From Allolobophora icterica (taxonomy: Eukaryota; Annelida; Clitellata; Crassiclitellata; Lumbricidae): DNA of 64,000 bases. The stretch lies in contig OY744615.1 in the NCBI GenBank assembly GCA_963556255.1, positions 11,428,115 through 11,492,114 on the forward strand, written 5' to 3'. Position numbers and translations under genes: made by a program. Shown here one piece after another: positions 40,062 to 53,295 of the stretch. Positions within the stretch are counted from its first letter, which is position 1. The number at the start of each line of letters is the position of its first letter. The notes under the pieces are model-generated. The model was not told the DNA's origin and made no database searches. It worked only from the letters and a program-made list of their open reading frames with translations.

Positions 40062-40277
40062 GCCTCTGGCAGGGTGTTAAACTCGGACACTGGGAAATCG
40101 CGTTTCCGATGCAGATTTGATGAATTAGAGAAATTTTTCAAAAAACATTTTATGTCCGATTTGATGTTGGTGCATGGTATATCGTAGGAGATCGTGCTGT
40201 GATATGATTTCTGCTTGGTAGAGGTGTTAATCTGTCTTAGAATTTGAATTAGAGCAATTTTCGTAAAGATTTATTTG
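40062..40277 (+). repeat. Hybrid monomer 6/26 type
   Basis: It has the gtgttaaac start of unit 6 with the caaaaaac, ggagatcg and gatttatttgg body of a 216-bp class unit, and is followed by unit 27. It resembles the hybrid at 12211 but has the ordinary 216-class end, so the two probably arose by separate exchanges or were later converted. Confidence 0.65.
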
Positions 40278-40708
40278 GCCTCTGGCAGGGTGTAAAACTC
40301 GGACACTGGGAAATCGCGTTTCCGATGCAGATTTGATGAATTAGAGAAATTTTTCAAAAAACATTTTATGTCCGATTTGATGTTGGTGCATGGTATATCG
40401 TAGGAAATCGTGCTGTGATATGATTTCTGCTTGGTAGAGGTGTTAATCTGTCTTAGAATTTGAATTAGAGCAATTTTCGTAAAGATTTATTTGGCCTCTG
40501 GCAGGGTGTAAAACTCGGACACTGGGAAATCGCGTTTCCGATGCAGATTTGATGAATTAGAGAAATTTTTCAAAAACATTTTATGTCCGATTTGATGTTG
40601 GTGCATGGTATATCGTAGGAAATCGTGCTGTGATATGATTTCTGCTTGGTAGAGGTGTTAATCTGTCTTAGAATTTGAATTAGAGCAATTTTCGTAAAAA
40701 TTTATATG

Positions 40709-40904
40709 GCCTCTGGCAGGGTGTAAAAGACGGACACTTTGAAATCGCGTTTCCGATGCAGATTTGATGAATTAGAGAAATTTTTCAAAAACATTTTATG
40801 TCCGATTTGATGTTGGTGCATGGTATATCGTAGGAAATCGTGATGTGATATGATTTCTGCTTGGTAGAATTTGAAATAGAGCAATTTTCGTAAAGATTTA
40901 TTTG
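40709..40904 (+). repeat. K unit, 196 bp
   Basis: All K markers are present. It opens canonical copy A8. Confidence 0.9.
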
Positions 40905-42626
40905 GCCTCTGGCAGGGTGTAAAACTCGGACACTGGGAAATCGCGTTTCCGATGCAGATTTGATGAATTAGAGAAATTTTTCAAAAAACATTTTATGTCC
41001 GATTTGATGTTGGTGCATGGTATATCGTAGGAGATCGTGCTGTGATATGATTTCTGCTTGGTAGAGGTGTTAATCTGTCTTAGAATTTGAATTAGAGCAA
41101 TTTTCGTAAAGATTTATTTGGCCTCTGGCAGGGTGTAAAACTCGGACACTGGGAAATCGCGTTTCCGATGCAGATTTGATGAATTAGAGAAATTTTTCAA
41201 AAAACATTTTATGTCCGATTTGATGTTGGTGCATGGTATATCGTAGGAAATCGTGCTGTGATATGATTTCTGCTTGGTAGAGGTGTTAATCTGTCTTAGA
41301 ATTTGAATTAGAGCAATTTTCGTAAAGATTTATTTGGCCTCTGGCAGGGTGTAAAACTCGGACACTGGGAAATCGCGTTTCCGATGCAGATTTGATGAAT
41401 TAGAGAAATTTTTCAAAAACATTTTATGTCCGATTTGATGTTGGTGCATGGTATATCGTAGGAAATCGTGCTGTGATATGATTTCTGCTTGGTAGAGGTG
41501 TTAATCTGTCTTAGAATTTGAATTAGAGCAATTTTCGTAAAAATTTATATGGCCTCTGGCAGGGTGTAAAAGTCGGACACTGGGAAATCGCGTTTCCGAT
41601 GCAGATTTGATGAATTAGAGAAATTTTTCAAAAACAATTTATGTCCGATTTGATGTTGGTGCATGGTATATCGTAGGAAATCGTGCTGTGATATGATTTC
41701 TGCTTGGTAGAGGTGTTAATCTGTCTTAGAATTTGAATTAGAGCAATTTTCGTAAAGATTTATTTGGCCTCTGGCAGGGTGTTAAACTCGGACACTGGGA
41801 AATCGCGTTTCCGATGCAGATTTGATGAATTAGAGAAATTTAAAAAAAACATTTTATGTCCGATTTGATGTTGGTGCATTGTATATCGTAGGAAATCGTG
41901 CTGTGATATGATTTCTGCTTGGTAGAGGTGTAAATCTGTCTTAGAATTTGAATTAGAGCAATTTTCGTAAACATTTATATGGCCTCTGGCAGGGTGTAAA
42001 ACTCGGACACTGGGAAATCGCGTTTCCGATGCAGATTTGATGAATTAGAGAAATTTTTAAAAAATATTTTATGTCCGATTTGATGTTGGTGCATGGCATA
42101 TCGTAGGAAATCGTGCTGTGATATGATTTCTGCTTGGTAGAGGTGTTAATCTGTCTTAGAATTTGAATTAGAGCAATTTTCGTAAAAATTTATATGGCCT
42201 CTGGCAGGGTGTAAAACTCGGACACTGGGAAATCGCGTTTCCGATGCAGATTTGATGAATTAGAGAAATTTTTCAAAAACATTTTATGTCCGATTTGATG
42301 TTGGTGCATGGTATATCGTAGGAAATCGTGCTGTGATATGATTTCTGCTTGGTAGAGGTGTTAATCTGTCTTAGAATTTGAATTAGAGCAATTTTCGTAA
42401 AAATTTATATGGCCTCTGGCAGGGTGTAAAAGTCGGACACTGGGAAATCGCGTTTCCGATGCAGATTTGATGAATTAGAGAAATTTAAAAAAAACATTTT
42501 ATGTCCGATTTGATGTTGGTGCATGGTATATCGTAGGAAATCGTGCTGTGATATGATTTCTGCTTGGTAGAGGTGTTAATCTGTCTTAGAATTTGAATTA
42601 GAGCAATTTTCGTAAAAATTTATATG

Positions 42627-42822
42627 GCCTCTGGCAGGTTGTAAAAGTCGGACACTCGGAAATCGCGTTTCCGATGCAGATTTGATGAATTAGAGAAATT
42701 TTTCAAAAACATTTTATGTCCGATTTGATGTTGGTGCATGGTATATCGTAGGAAATCGTGATGTGATATGATTTCTGCTTGGTGGAATTTGAATTAGAGC
42801 AATTTTCGTAAAGATTTATTTG
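42627..42822 (+). repeat. V unit, 196 bp
   Basis: It sits in position 10 of canonical copy A8, with a private G to C at 42657 turning cactggg into cactcgg. Confidence 0.9.
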
Positions 42823-43898
42823 GCCTCTGGCAGGGTGTAAAACTCGGACACTGGGAAATCGCGTTTCCGATGCAGATTTGATGAATTAGAGAAATTTTTC
42901 AAAAAACATTTTATGTCCGATTTGATGTTGGTGCATGGTATATCGTAGGAGATCGTGCTGTGATATGATTTCTGCTTGGTAGAGGTGTTAATCTGTCTTA
43001 GAATTTGAATTAGAGCAATTTTCGTAAAGATTTATTTGGCCTCTGGCAGGGTGTAAAACTCGGACACTGGGAAATCGCGTTTCCGATGCAGATTTGATGA
43101 ATTAGAGAAATTTTTCAAAAACATTTTATGTCCGATTTGATGTTGGTGCATGGTATATCGTAGGAAATCGTGCTGTGATATGATTTCTGCTTGGTAGAGG
43201 TGTTAATCTGTCTTAGAATTTGAATTAGAGCAATTTTCGTAAAAATTTATATGGCCTCTGGCAGGGTGTAAAAGTCGGACACTGGGAAATCGCGTTTCCG
43301 ATGCAGATTTGATGAATTAGAGAAATTTTTCAAAAACAATTTATGTCCGATTTGATGTTGGTGCATGGTATATCGTAGGAAATCGTGCTGTGATATGATT
43401 TCTGCTTGGTAGAGGTGTTAATCTGTCTTAGAATTTGAATTAGAGCAATTTTCGTAAAGATTTATTTGGCCTCTGGCAGGGTGTTAAACTCGGACACTGG
43501 GAAATCGCGTTTCCGATGCAGATTTGATGAATTAGAGAAATTTTAAAAAAACATTTTATGTCCGATTTGATGTTGGTGCATTGTATATCGTAGGAAATCG
43601 TGCTGTGATATGATTTCTGCTTGGTAGAGGTGTAAATCTGTCTTAGAATTTGAATTAGAGCAATTTTCGTAAACATTTATATGGCCTCTGGCAGGGTGTA
43701 AAACTCGGACACTGGGAAATCGCGTTTCCGATGCAGATTTGATGAATTAGAGAAATTTAAAAAAAATATTTTATGTCCGATTTGATGTTGGTGCATGGTA
43801 TATCGTAGGAAATCGTGCTGTGATATGATTTCTGCTTGGTAGAGGTGTTAATCTGTCTTAGAATTTGAATTAGAGCAATTTTCGTAAAAATTTATATG

Positions 43899-44101
43899 GC
43901 CTCTGGCAGGGTGTAAAACTCGGACACTGGGAAATCGCGTTTCCGATGCAGATTTGATGAATTAGAGAAATTTTTATGTCCGATTTGATGTTGGTGCATG
44001 GTATATCGTAGGAAATCGTGCTGTGATATGATTTCTGCTTGGTAGAGGTGTTAATCTGTCTTAGAATTTGAATTAGAGCAATTTTCGTAAAAATTTATAT
44101 G
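43899..44101 (+). repeat. Short unit, 203 bp
   Basis: It is HOR unit 16 of canonical copy A8. Confidence 0.9.
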
Positions 44102-46687
44102 GCCTCTGGCAGGGTGTAAAACTCGGACAGTGGGAAATCGCGTTTCCGATGCAGATTTGATGAATTAGAGAAATTTTTCAAAAACATTTTATGTCCGATT
44201 TGATGTTGGTGCATGGTATATCGTACGAAATCGTGCTGTGATATGATTTCTGCTTGGTAGAGGTGTAAATCTGTCTTAGAATTTGAATTAGAGCAATTTT
44301 CGTAAAAATTTATATGGCCTCTGGCAGGGTGTAAAACTCGGACACTGGGAAATCGCGTTTCCGATGCAGATTTGATGAATTAGAGAAATTTTTCAAAAAA
44401 CATTTTATGTCCGATTTGATGTTGGTGCATGGTATATCGTAGGAGATCGTGCTGTGATATGATTTCTGCTTGATAGAGGTGTTAATCTGTCTTAGAATTT
44501 GAATTAGAGCAATTTTCGTAAAGATTTATTTGGCCTCTGGCAGGGTGTAAAACTCGGACACTGGGAAATCGCGTTTCCGATGCAGATTTGATGAATTAGA
44601 GAAATTTTTCAAAAACATTTTATGTCCGATTTGATGTTGGTGCATGGTATATCGTAGGAAATCGTGCTGTGATATGATTTCTGCTTGGTAGAGGTGTTAA
44701 TCTGTCTTAGAATTTGAATTAGAGCAATTTTCGTAAAAATTTATATGGCCTCTGGCAGGGTGTAAAACTCGGACACTGGGAAATCGCGTTTCCGATGCAG
44801 ATTTGATGAATTAGAGAAATTTTTCAAAAACATTTTATGTCCGATTTGATGTTGGTGCATGGTATATCGTAGGAAATCGTGCTGTGATATGATTTCTGCT
44901 TGGTAGAGGTGTTAATCTGTCTTAGAATTTGAATTAGAGCAATTTTCGTAAAGATTTATTTGGCCTCTGGCAGGGTGTAAAACTCGGACACTGGGAAATC
45001 GCGTTTCCGATGCAGATTTGATGAATTAGAGAAATTTTTCAAAAAACATTTTATGTCCGATTTGATGTTGGTGCATGGTATATCGTAGGAGATCGTGCTG
45101 TGATATGATTTCTGCTTGGTAGAGGTGTTAATCTGTCTTAGAATTTGAATTAGAGCAATTTTCGTAAAGATTTATTTGGCCTCTGGAAGGGTGTAAAACT
45201 CGGACACTGGGAAATCGCGTTTCCGATGCAGATTTGATGAATTAGAGAAATTTTTCAAAAAACATTTTATGTCCGATTTGATGTTGGTGCATGGTATATC
45301 GTAGGAGATCGTGCTGTGATATGATTTCTGCTTGATAGAGTTGTTAATCTGTCTTAGAATTTGAATTAGAGCAATTTTCGTAAAGATTTATTTGGCCTCT
45401 GGCAGGGTGTAAAACTCGGACACTGGGAAATCGCGTTTCCGATGCAGATTTGATGAATTAGAGAAATTTTTCCAAAAACATTTTATGTCCGATTTGATGT
45501 TGGTGCATGGTATATCGTAGGAGATCGTGCTGTGATGTGATTTCTGCTTGGTAGAGGTGTTAATCTGTCTTAGAATTTGAATTAGAGCAATTTTCGTAAA
45601 GATTTATTTGGCCTCTGGCAGGGTGTAAAACTCGGACACTGGGAAATCGCGTTTCCGATGCAGATTTGATGAATTAGAGAAATTTTTTAAAAACATTTTA
45701 TGTCCGATTTGATGTTGGTGCATGGTATATCGTAGGAGATCGTGCTGTGATATGATTTCTGCTTGGTAGAGGTGTTAATCTGTCTTAGAATTTGAATTAG
45801 AGCAATTCTCGTAAAAATTTACATGGCCTCTGGCAGGGTGTAAAACTCGGACACTGGGAAATCGCGTTTCCGATGCAGATTTGATGAATTAGAGAAATTT
45901 TTAAAAAACATTTTATGTCCGATTTGAAGTTGGTGCATGGTATATCGTAGGAGATCGTGCTGTGATATGATTTCTGCTTGGTAGAGGTGTTAATCTGCCT
46001 TAGAATTTGAATTAGAGCAATTCTCGTAAAGATTTATTTGGCCTCTGGCAGGGTGTAAAACTCGGACACTGGGAAATCGCGTTTCCGATGCAGATTTGAT
46101 GAATTAGAGAAATTTTTCAAAAAACATTTTATGTCCGATTTGATGTTGGTGCATGGTATATCGTAGGAGATCGTGCTGTGATATGATTTCTGCTTGGTAG
46201 AGGTGTTAATCTGTCTTAGAATTTGAATTAGAGCAATTTTCGTAAAGATTTATTTGGCCTCTGGCAGGGTGTAAAACTCGGACACTGGGAAATCGCGTTT
46301 CCGATGCAGATTTGATGAATTAGAGAAATTTTTCAAAAAACATTTTATGTCCGATTTGATGTTGGTGCATGGTATATCGTAGGAAATCGTGCTGTGATAT
46401 GATTTCTGCTTGGTAGAGGTGTTAATCTGTCTTAGAATTTGAATTAGAGCAATTTTCGTAAAGATTTATTTGGCCTCTGGCAGGGTGTAAAACTCGGACA
46501 CTGGGAAATCGCGTTTCCGATGCAGATTTGATGAATTAGAGAAATTTTTCAAAAACATTTTATGTCCGATTTGATGTTGGTGCATGGTATATCGTAGGAA
46601 ATCGTGCTGTGATATGATTTCTGCTTGGTAGAGGTGTTAATCTGTCTTAGAATTTGAATTAGAGCAATTTTCGTAAAAATTTATATG

Positions 46688-46883
46688 GCCTCTGGCAGGG
46701 TGTAAAAGACGGACACTTTGAAATCGCGTTTCCGATGCAGATTTGATGAATTAGAGAAATTTTTCAAAAACATTTTATGTCCGATTTGATGTTGGTGCAT
46801 GGTATATCGTAGGAAATCGTGATGTGATATGATTTCTGCTTGGTAGAATTTGAAATAGAGCAATTTTCGTAAAGATTTATTTG
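46688..46883 (+). repeat. K unit, 196 bp
   Basis: All K markers are present. It opens copy A9, the last copy before domain B. Confidence 0.9.
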
Positions 46884-48605
46884 GCCTCTGGCAGGGTGTA
46901 AAACTCGGACACTGGGAAATCGCGTTTCCGATGCAGATTTGATGAATTAGAGAAATTTTTCAAAAAACATTTTATGTCCGATTTGATGTTGGTGCATGGT
47001 ATATCGTAGGAGATCGTGCTGTGATATGATTTCTGCTTGGTAGAGGTGTTAATCTGTCTTAGAATTTGAATTAGAGCAATTTTCGTAAAGATTTATTTGG
47101 CCTCTGGCAGGGTGTAAAACTCGGACACTGGGAAATCGCGTTTCCGATGCAGATTTGATGAATTAGAGAAATTTTTCAAAAAACATTTTATGTCCGATTT
47201 GATGTTGGTGCATGGTATATCGTAGGAAATCGTGCTGTGATATGATTTCTGCTTGGTAGAGGTGTTAATCTGTCTTAGAATTTGAATTAGAGCAATTTTC
47301 GTAAAGATTTATTTGGCCTCTGGCAGGGTGTAAAACTCGGACACTGGGAAATCGCGTTTCCGATGCAGATTTGATGAATTAGAGAAATTTTTCAAAAACA
47401 TTTTATGTCCGATTTGATGTTGGTGCATGGTATATCGTAGGAAATCGTGCTGTGATATGATTTCTGCTTGGTAGAGGTGTTAATCTGTCTTAGAATTTGA
47501 ATTAGAGCAATTTTCGTAAAAATTTATATGGCCTCTGGCAGGGTGTAAAAGTCGGACACTGGGAAATCGCGTTTCCGATGCAGATTTGATGAATTAGAGA
47601 AATTTTTCAAGAACAATTTATGTCCGATTTGATGTTGGTGCATGGTATATCGTAGGAAATCGTGCTGTGATATGATTTCTGCTTGGTAGAGGTGTTAATC
47701 TGTCTTAGAATTTGAATTAGAGCAATTTTCGTAAAGATTTATTTGGCCTCTGGCAGGGTGTTAAACTCGGACACTGGGAAATCGCGTTTCCGATGCAGAT
47801 TTGATGAATTAGAGAAATTTAAAAAAAACATTTTATGTCCGATTTGATGTTGGTGCATTGTATATCGTAGGAAATCGTGCTGTGATATGATTTCTGCTTG
47901 GTAGAGGTGTAAATCTGTCTTAGAATTTGAATTAGAGCAATTTTCGTAAACATTTATATGGCCTCTGGCAGGGTGTAAAACTCGGACACTGGGAAATCGC
48001 GTTTCCGATGCAGATTTGATGAATTAGAGAAATTTTTAAAAAATATTTTATGTCCGATTTGATGTTGGTGCATGGCATATCGTAGGAAATCGTGCTGTGA
48101 TATGATTTCTGCTTGGTAGAGGTGTTAATCTGTCTTAGAATTTGAATTAGAGCAATTTTCGTAAAAATTTATATGGCCTCTGGCAGGGTGTAAAACTCGG
48201 ACACTGGGAAATCGCGTTTCCGATGCAGATTTGATGAATTAGAGAAATTTTTCAAAAACATTTTATGTCCGATTTGATGTTGGTGCATGGTATATCGTAG
48301 GAAATCGTGCTGTGATATGATTTCTGCTTGGTAGAGGTGTTAATCTGTCTTAGAATTTGAATTAGAGCAATTTTCGTAAAAATTTATATGGCCTCTGGCA
48401 GGGTGTAAAAGTCGGACACTGGGAAATCGCGTTTCCGATGCAGATTTGATGAATTAGAGAAATTTAAAAAAAATATTTTATGTCCGATTTGATGTTGGTG
48501 CATGGTATATCGTAGGAAATCGTGCTGTGATATGATTTCTGCTTGGTAGAGGTGTTAATCTGTCTTAGAATTTGAATTAGAGCAATTTTCGTAAAAATTT
48601 ATATG

Positions 48606-48801
48606 GCCTCTGGCAGGTTGTAAAAGTCGGACACTGGGAAATCGCGTTTCCGATGCAGATTTGATGAATTAGAGAAATTTTTCAAAAACATTTTATGTCC
48701 GATTTGATGTTGGTGCATGGTATATCGTAGGAAATCGTGATGTGATATGATTTCTGCTTGGTGGAATTTGAATTAGAGCAATTTTCGTAAAGATTTATTT
48801 G
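48606..48801 (+). repeat. V unit, 196 bp
   Basis: It sits in position 10 of truncated copy A9, 5,979 bp after the previous V. Confidence 0.9.
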
Positions 48802-49447
48802 GCCTCTGGCAGGGTGTAAAACTCGGACACTGGGAAATCGCGTTTCCGATGCAGATTTGATGAATTAGAGAAATTTTTCAAAAAACATTTTATGTCCGAT
48901 TTGATGTTGGTGCATGGTATATCGTAGGAGATCGTGCTGTGATATGATTTCTGCTTGGTAGAGGTGTTAATCTGTCTTAGAATTTGAATTAGAGCAATTT
49001 TCGTAAAGATTTATTTGGCCTCTGGCAGGGTGTAAAACTCGGACACTGGGAAATCGCGTTTCCGATGCAGATTTGATGAATTAGAGAAATTTTTCAAAAA
49101 CATTTTATGTCCGATTTGATGTTGGTGCATGGTATATCGTAGGAAATCGTGCTGTGATATGATTTCTGCTTGGTAGAGGTGTTAATCTGTCTTAGAATTT
49201 GAATTAGAGCAATTTTCGTAAAAATTTATATGGCCTCTGGCAGGGTGTAAAAGTCGGACACTGGGAAATCGCGTTTCCGATGCAGATTTGATGAATTAGA
49301 GAAATTTTTCAAAAACAATTTATGTCCGATTTGATGTTGGTGCATGGTATATCGTAGGAAATCGTGCTGTGATATGATTTCTGCTTGGTAGAGGTGTTAA
49401 TCTGTCTTAGAATTTGAATTAGAGCAATTTTCGTAAAAATTTATATG

Positions 49448-49650
49448 GCCTCTGGCAGGGTGTAAAACTCGGACACTGGGAAATCGCGTTTCCGATGCAG
49501 ATTTGATGAATTAGAGAAATTTTTATGTCCGATTTGATGTTGGTGCATGGTATATCGTAGGAAATCGTGCTGTGATATGATTTCTGCTTGGTAGAGGTGT
49601 TAATCTGTCTTAGAATTTGAATTAGAGCAATTTTCGTAAAAATTTATATG
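49448..49650 (+). repeat. Short unit, 203 bp
   Basis: Here it directly follows HOR unit 13, since units 14 and 15 are missing from copy A9. Confidence 0.9.
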
Positions 49651-49865
49651 GCCTCTGGCAGGGTGTAAAACTCGGACAGTGGGAAATCGCGTTTCCGATG
49701 CAGATTTGATGAATTAGAGAAATTTTTCAAAAACATTTTATGTCCGATTTGATGTTGGTGCATGGTATATCGTACGAAATCGTGCTGTGATATGATTTCT
49801 GCTTGGTAGAAGTGTAAATCTGTCTTAGAATTTGAATTAGAGCAATTTTCGTAAAAATTTATATG

Positions 49866-52800
49866 GCCTCTGGCAGGGTGTAAAACTCGGACACTGGGAA
49901 ATCGCGTTTCCGATGCAGATTTGATGAATTAGAGAAATTTTTAAAAAACATTTTATGTCCGATTTGATGTTGGTGCATGGTATATCGTAGGAAATCGTGC
50001 TGTGATATGATTTCTGCTTGGTAGAGGTGTAAATCTGTCTTAGAATTTGAATTAGAGCAATTTTCGTAAAAATTTATATGGCCTCTGGCAGGGTGTAAAA
50101 CTCGGACACTGGGAAATCGCGTTTCCGATGCAGATTTGATGAATTAGAGAAATTTTAAAAAAATATTTTATGTCCGATTTGATGTTGGTGCATGGTATAT
50201 CGTAGGAAATCGTGCTGTGATATGATTTCTGCTTGGTAGAGGTGTTAATCTGTCTTAGAATTTGAGTTAGAGCAATTTTCGTAAAAATTTATATGGCCTC
50301 TGGCAGGGTGTAAAACTCGGACACTGGGAAATCGCGTTTCCGATGCAGATTTGATGAATTAGAGAAATTTTTAAAAAACATTTTATGTCCGATTTGATGT
50401 TGGTGCATGGTATATCGTAGGAAATCGTGCTGTGATATGATTTCTGCTTGGTAGAGGTGTTAATCTGTCTTAGAATTTGAATTAGAGCAATTTTCGTAAA
50501 GATTTATTTGGCCTCTGGCAGGGTGTAAAACTCGGACACTGGGAAATCGCGTTTCCGATGCAGATTTGATGAATTAGAGAAATTTTTCAAAAAACATTTT
50601 ATGTCCGATTTGATGTTGGTGCATGGTATATCGTAGGAGATCGTGCTGTGATATGATTTCTGCTTGGTAGAGGTGTTAATCTGTCTTAGAAATTGAATTA
50701 GAGCAATTTTCGTAAAGATTTATTTGGCCTCTGGCAGGGTGTAAAACTCGGACACTGGGAAATCGCGTTTCCGATGCAGATTTGATGAATTAGAGAAATT
50801 TTTAAAAAACATTTTATGTCCGATTTGATGTTGGTGCATGGTATATCGTAGGAAATCGTGCTGTGATATGATTTCTGCTTGGTAGAGGTGTAAATCTGTC
50901 TTAGAATTTGAATTAGAGCAATTTTCGTAAAAATTTATATGGCCTCTGGCAGGGTGTAAAACTCGGACACTGGGAAATCGCGTTTCCGATGCAGATTTGA
51001 TGAATTAGAGAAATTTTAAAAAAATATTTTATGTCCGATTTGATGTTGGTGCATGGTATATCGTAGGAAATCGTGCTGTGATATGATTTCTGCTTGGTAG
51101 AGGTGTTAATCTGTCTTAGAATTTGAATTAGAGCAATTTTCGTAAAAATTTATATGGCCTCTGGCAGGGTGTAAAACTCGGACAGTGGGAAATCGCGTTT
51201 CCGATGCAGATTTGATGAATTAGAGAAATTTTTAAAAAACATTTTATGTCCGATTTGATGTTGGTGCATGGTATATCGTAGGAAATCGTGCTGTGATATG
51301 ATTTCTGCTTGGTAGAGGTGTTAATCTGTCTTAGAATTTGAAATAGAGCAATTTTCGTAAAGATTTATTTGGCCTCTGGCAGGGTGTAAAACTCGGACAC
51401 TGGGAAATCGCGTTTCCGATGCAGATTTGATGAATTAGAGAAATTTTTCAAAAAACATTTTATGTCCGATTTGATGTTGGTGCATGGTATATCGTAGGAG
51501 ATCGTGCTGTGATATGATTTCTGCTTGGTAGAGGTGTTAATCTGTCTTAGAAATTGAATTAGAGCAATTTTCGTAAAGATTTATTTGGCCTCTGGCAGGG
51601 TGTAAAACTCGGACACTGGGAAATCGCGTTTCCGATGCAGATTTGATGAATTAGAGAAATTTTTAAAAAACATTTTATGTCCGATTTGATGTTGGTGCAT
51701 GGTATATCGTAGGAAATCGTGCTGTGATATGATTTCTGCTTGGTAGAGGTGTTAATCTGTCTTAGAATTTGAATTAGAGCAATTTTCCTAAAAATTTATA
51801 TGGCCTCTGGCAGGGTGTAAAACTCGGACACTGGGAAATCGCGTTTCCGATGCAGATTTGATGAATTAGAGAAATTTTTCAAAAACATTTTATGTCCGAT
51901 TTGATGTTGGTGCATGGTATATCGTAGGAAATCGTGCTGTGATATGATTTCTGCTTGGTAGAGGTGTTAATCTGTCTTAGAATTTGAATTAGAGCAATTT
52001 TCGTAAAGATTTATTTGGCCTCTGGCAGGGTGTAAAACTCGGACACTGGGAAATCGCGTTTCCGATGCAGATTTGATGAATTAGAGAAATTTTTCAAAAA
52101 ACATTTTATGTCCGATTTGATGTTGGTGCATGGTATATCGTAGGAGATCGTGCTGTGATATGATTTCTGCTTGGTAGAGGTGTTAATCTGTCTTAGAATT
52201 TGAATTAGAGCAATTTTCGTAAAAATTTATATGGCCTCTGGCAGGGTGTAAAAGTCGGACACTGGGAAATCGCGTTTCCGATGCAGATTTGATGAATTAG
52301 AGAAATTTTTCAAAAACAATTTATGTCCGATTTGATGTTGGTGCATGGTATATCGTAGGAAATCGTGCTGTGATATGATTTCTGCTTGGTAGAGGTGTTA
52401 ATCTGTCTTAGAATTTGAATTAGAGCAATTTTCGTAAAGATTTATTTGGCCTCTGGCAGGGTGTTAAACTCGGACACTGGGAAATCGCGTTTCCGATGCA
52501 GATTTGATGAATTAGAGAAATTTTAAAAAAACATTTTATGTCCGATTTGATGTTGGTGCATTGTATATCGTAGGAAATCGTGCTGTGATATGATTTCTGC
52601 TTGGTAGAGGTGTAAATCTGTCTTAGAATTTGAATTAGAGCAATTTTCGTAAACATTTATATGGCCTCTGGCAGGGTGTAAAACTCGGACACTGGGAAAT
52701 CGCGTTTCCGATGCAGATTTGATGAATTAGAGAAATTTTAAAAAATATTTTATGTCCGATTTGATGTTGGTGCATGGTATATCGTAGGAAATCGTGCTGT

Positions 52801-53295
52801 GATATGATTTCTGCTTGGTAGAGGTGTTAATCTGTCTTAGAATTTGAATTAGAGCAATTTTCGTAAAAATTTATTTGGCCTCTGGCAGGGTGTAAAACTC
52901 GGACACTGGGAAATCGCGTTTCCGATGCAGATTTGATGAATTAGAGAAATTTTTATGTCCGATTTGATGTTGGTGCATGGTATATCGTAGGAAATCGTGC
53001 TGTGATATGATTTCTGCTTGGTAGAGGTGTTAATCTGTCTTAGAATTTGAATTAGAGCAATTTTCGTAAAAATTTATATGGCCTCTGGCAGGGTGTAAAA
53101 CTCGGACACTGGGAAATCGCGTTTCCGATGCAGATTTGATGAATTAGAGAAATTTTTCAAAAACATTTTATGTCCGATTTGATGTTGGTGCATGGTATAT
53201 CGTAGGAAATCGTGCTGTGATATGATTTCTGCTTGGTAGAGGTGTAAATCTGTCTTAGAATTTGAATTAGAGCAATTTTCGTAAAAATTTATATG
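49866..53295 (+). repeat. Domain B, first half
   Basis: Sixteen units are dominated by aaaaaac and aaaaata hinges with gtgtaaat. A 216-class unit with the private ttagaaattgaatt change appears at 50511 and 51372. A four-monomer sub-period of 861 bp is visible: the 49866 and 50727 units begin the same aaaaaac, aaaaata, aaaaaac, caaaaaac succession. The last five units (52234-53295) resemble canonical units 13-17. Positions 50511-53295 recur at 56492-59277. Confidence 0.8.
52878..53080 (+). repeat. Short unit, 203 bp
   Basis: This is a domain-B occurrence. The preceding unit ends in atttatttgg and has a one-base shorter hinge (214 bp). The following unit lacks the acagtggg mark of HOR unit 17. 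Confidence 0.9.

Larger units (their letters stand above)
37926..40708 (+). repeat. HOR copy A7, 13-mer
   Basis: This copy is 2,783 bp, the shortest between K units in the A domain. The order is K, 2/22 hybrid (38122), 23, 24, 25, 26, 26 again (39200), 27, a 28/4-type unit (39632), 5 (39847), a gtgttaaac/caaaaaac hybrid (40062), 27 (40278) and 28 (40494). It combines the A6-type deletion with a second exchange in unit 6. Confidence 0.8.
40709..46687 (+). repeat. HOR copy A8, canonical 28-mer (5,979 bp)
   Basis: Order and length are identical to 5174-11152. Private base changes seen by eye are G to C at 42657 (in V, cactcgg) and gagttgtt in place of gaggtgtt near 45340. This second intact copy about 35.5 kb from the first is the main support for the 28-mer as the ancestral order. 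Confidence 0.9.
46688..49865 (+). repeat. HOR copy A9, truncated 15 units
   Basis: Units 1-13 are canonical, then unit 13 joins directly to the short unit (49448) and unit 17 (49651), so 14 and 15 are missing. Private changes include caagaacaattt in unit 5 (47531), an aaaata hinge in unit 9 (48391) and gtagaagtgt in unit 17. The order then switches to domain B. Confidence 0.8.

Noticed and set aside
11153..40708. Rearranged HOR copies as assembly errors
   Set aside because: Kept as real for now because each has distinct hybrid units and the same variant occurs more than once (33419 and 37926). Read-depth and spanning-read checks would settle it.
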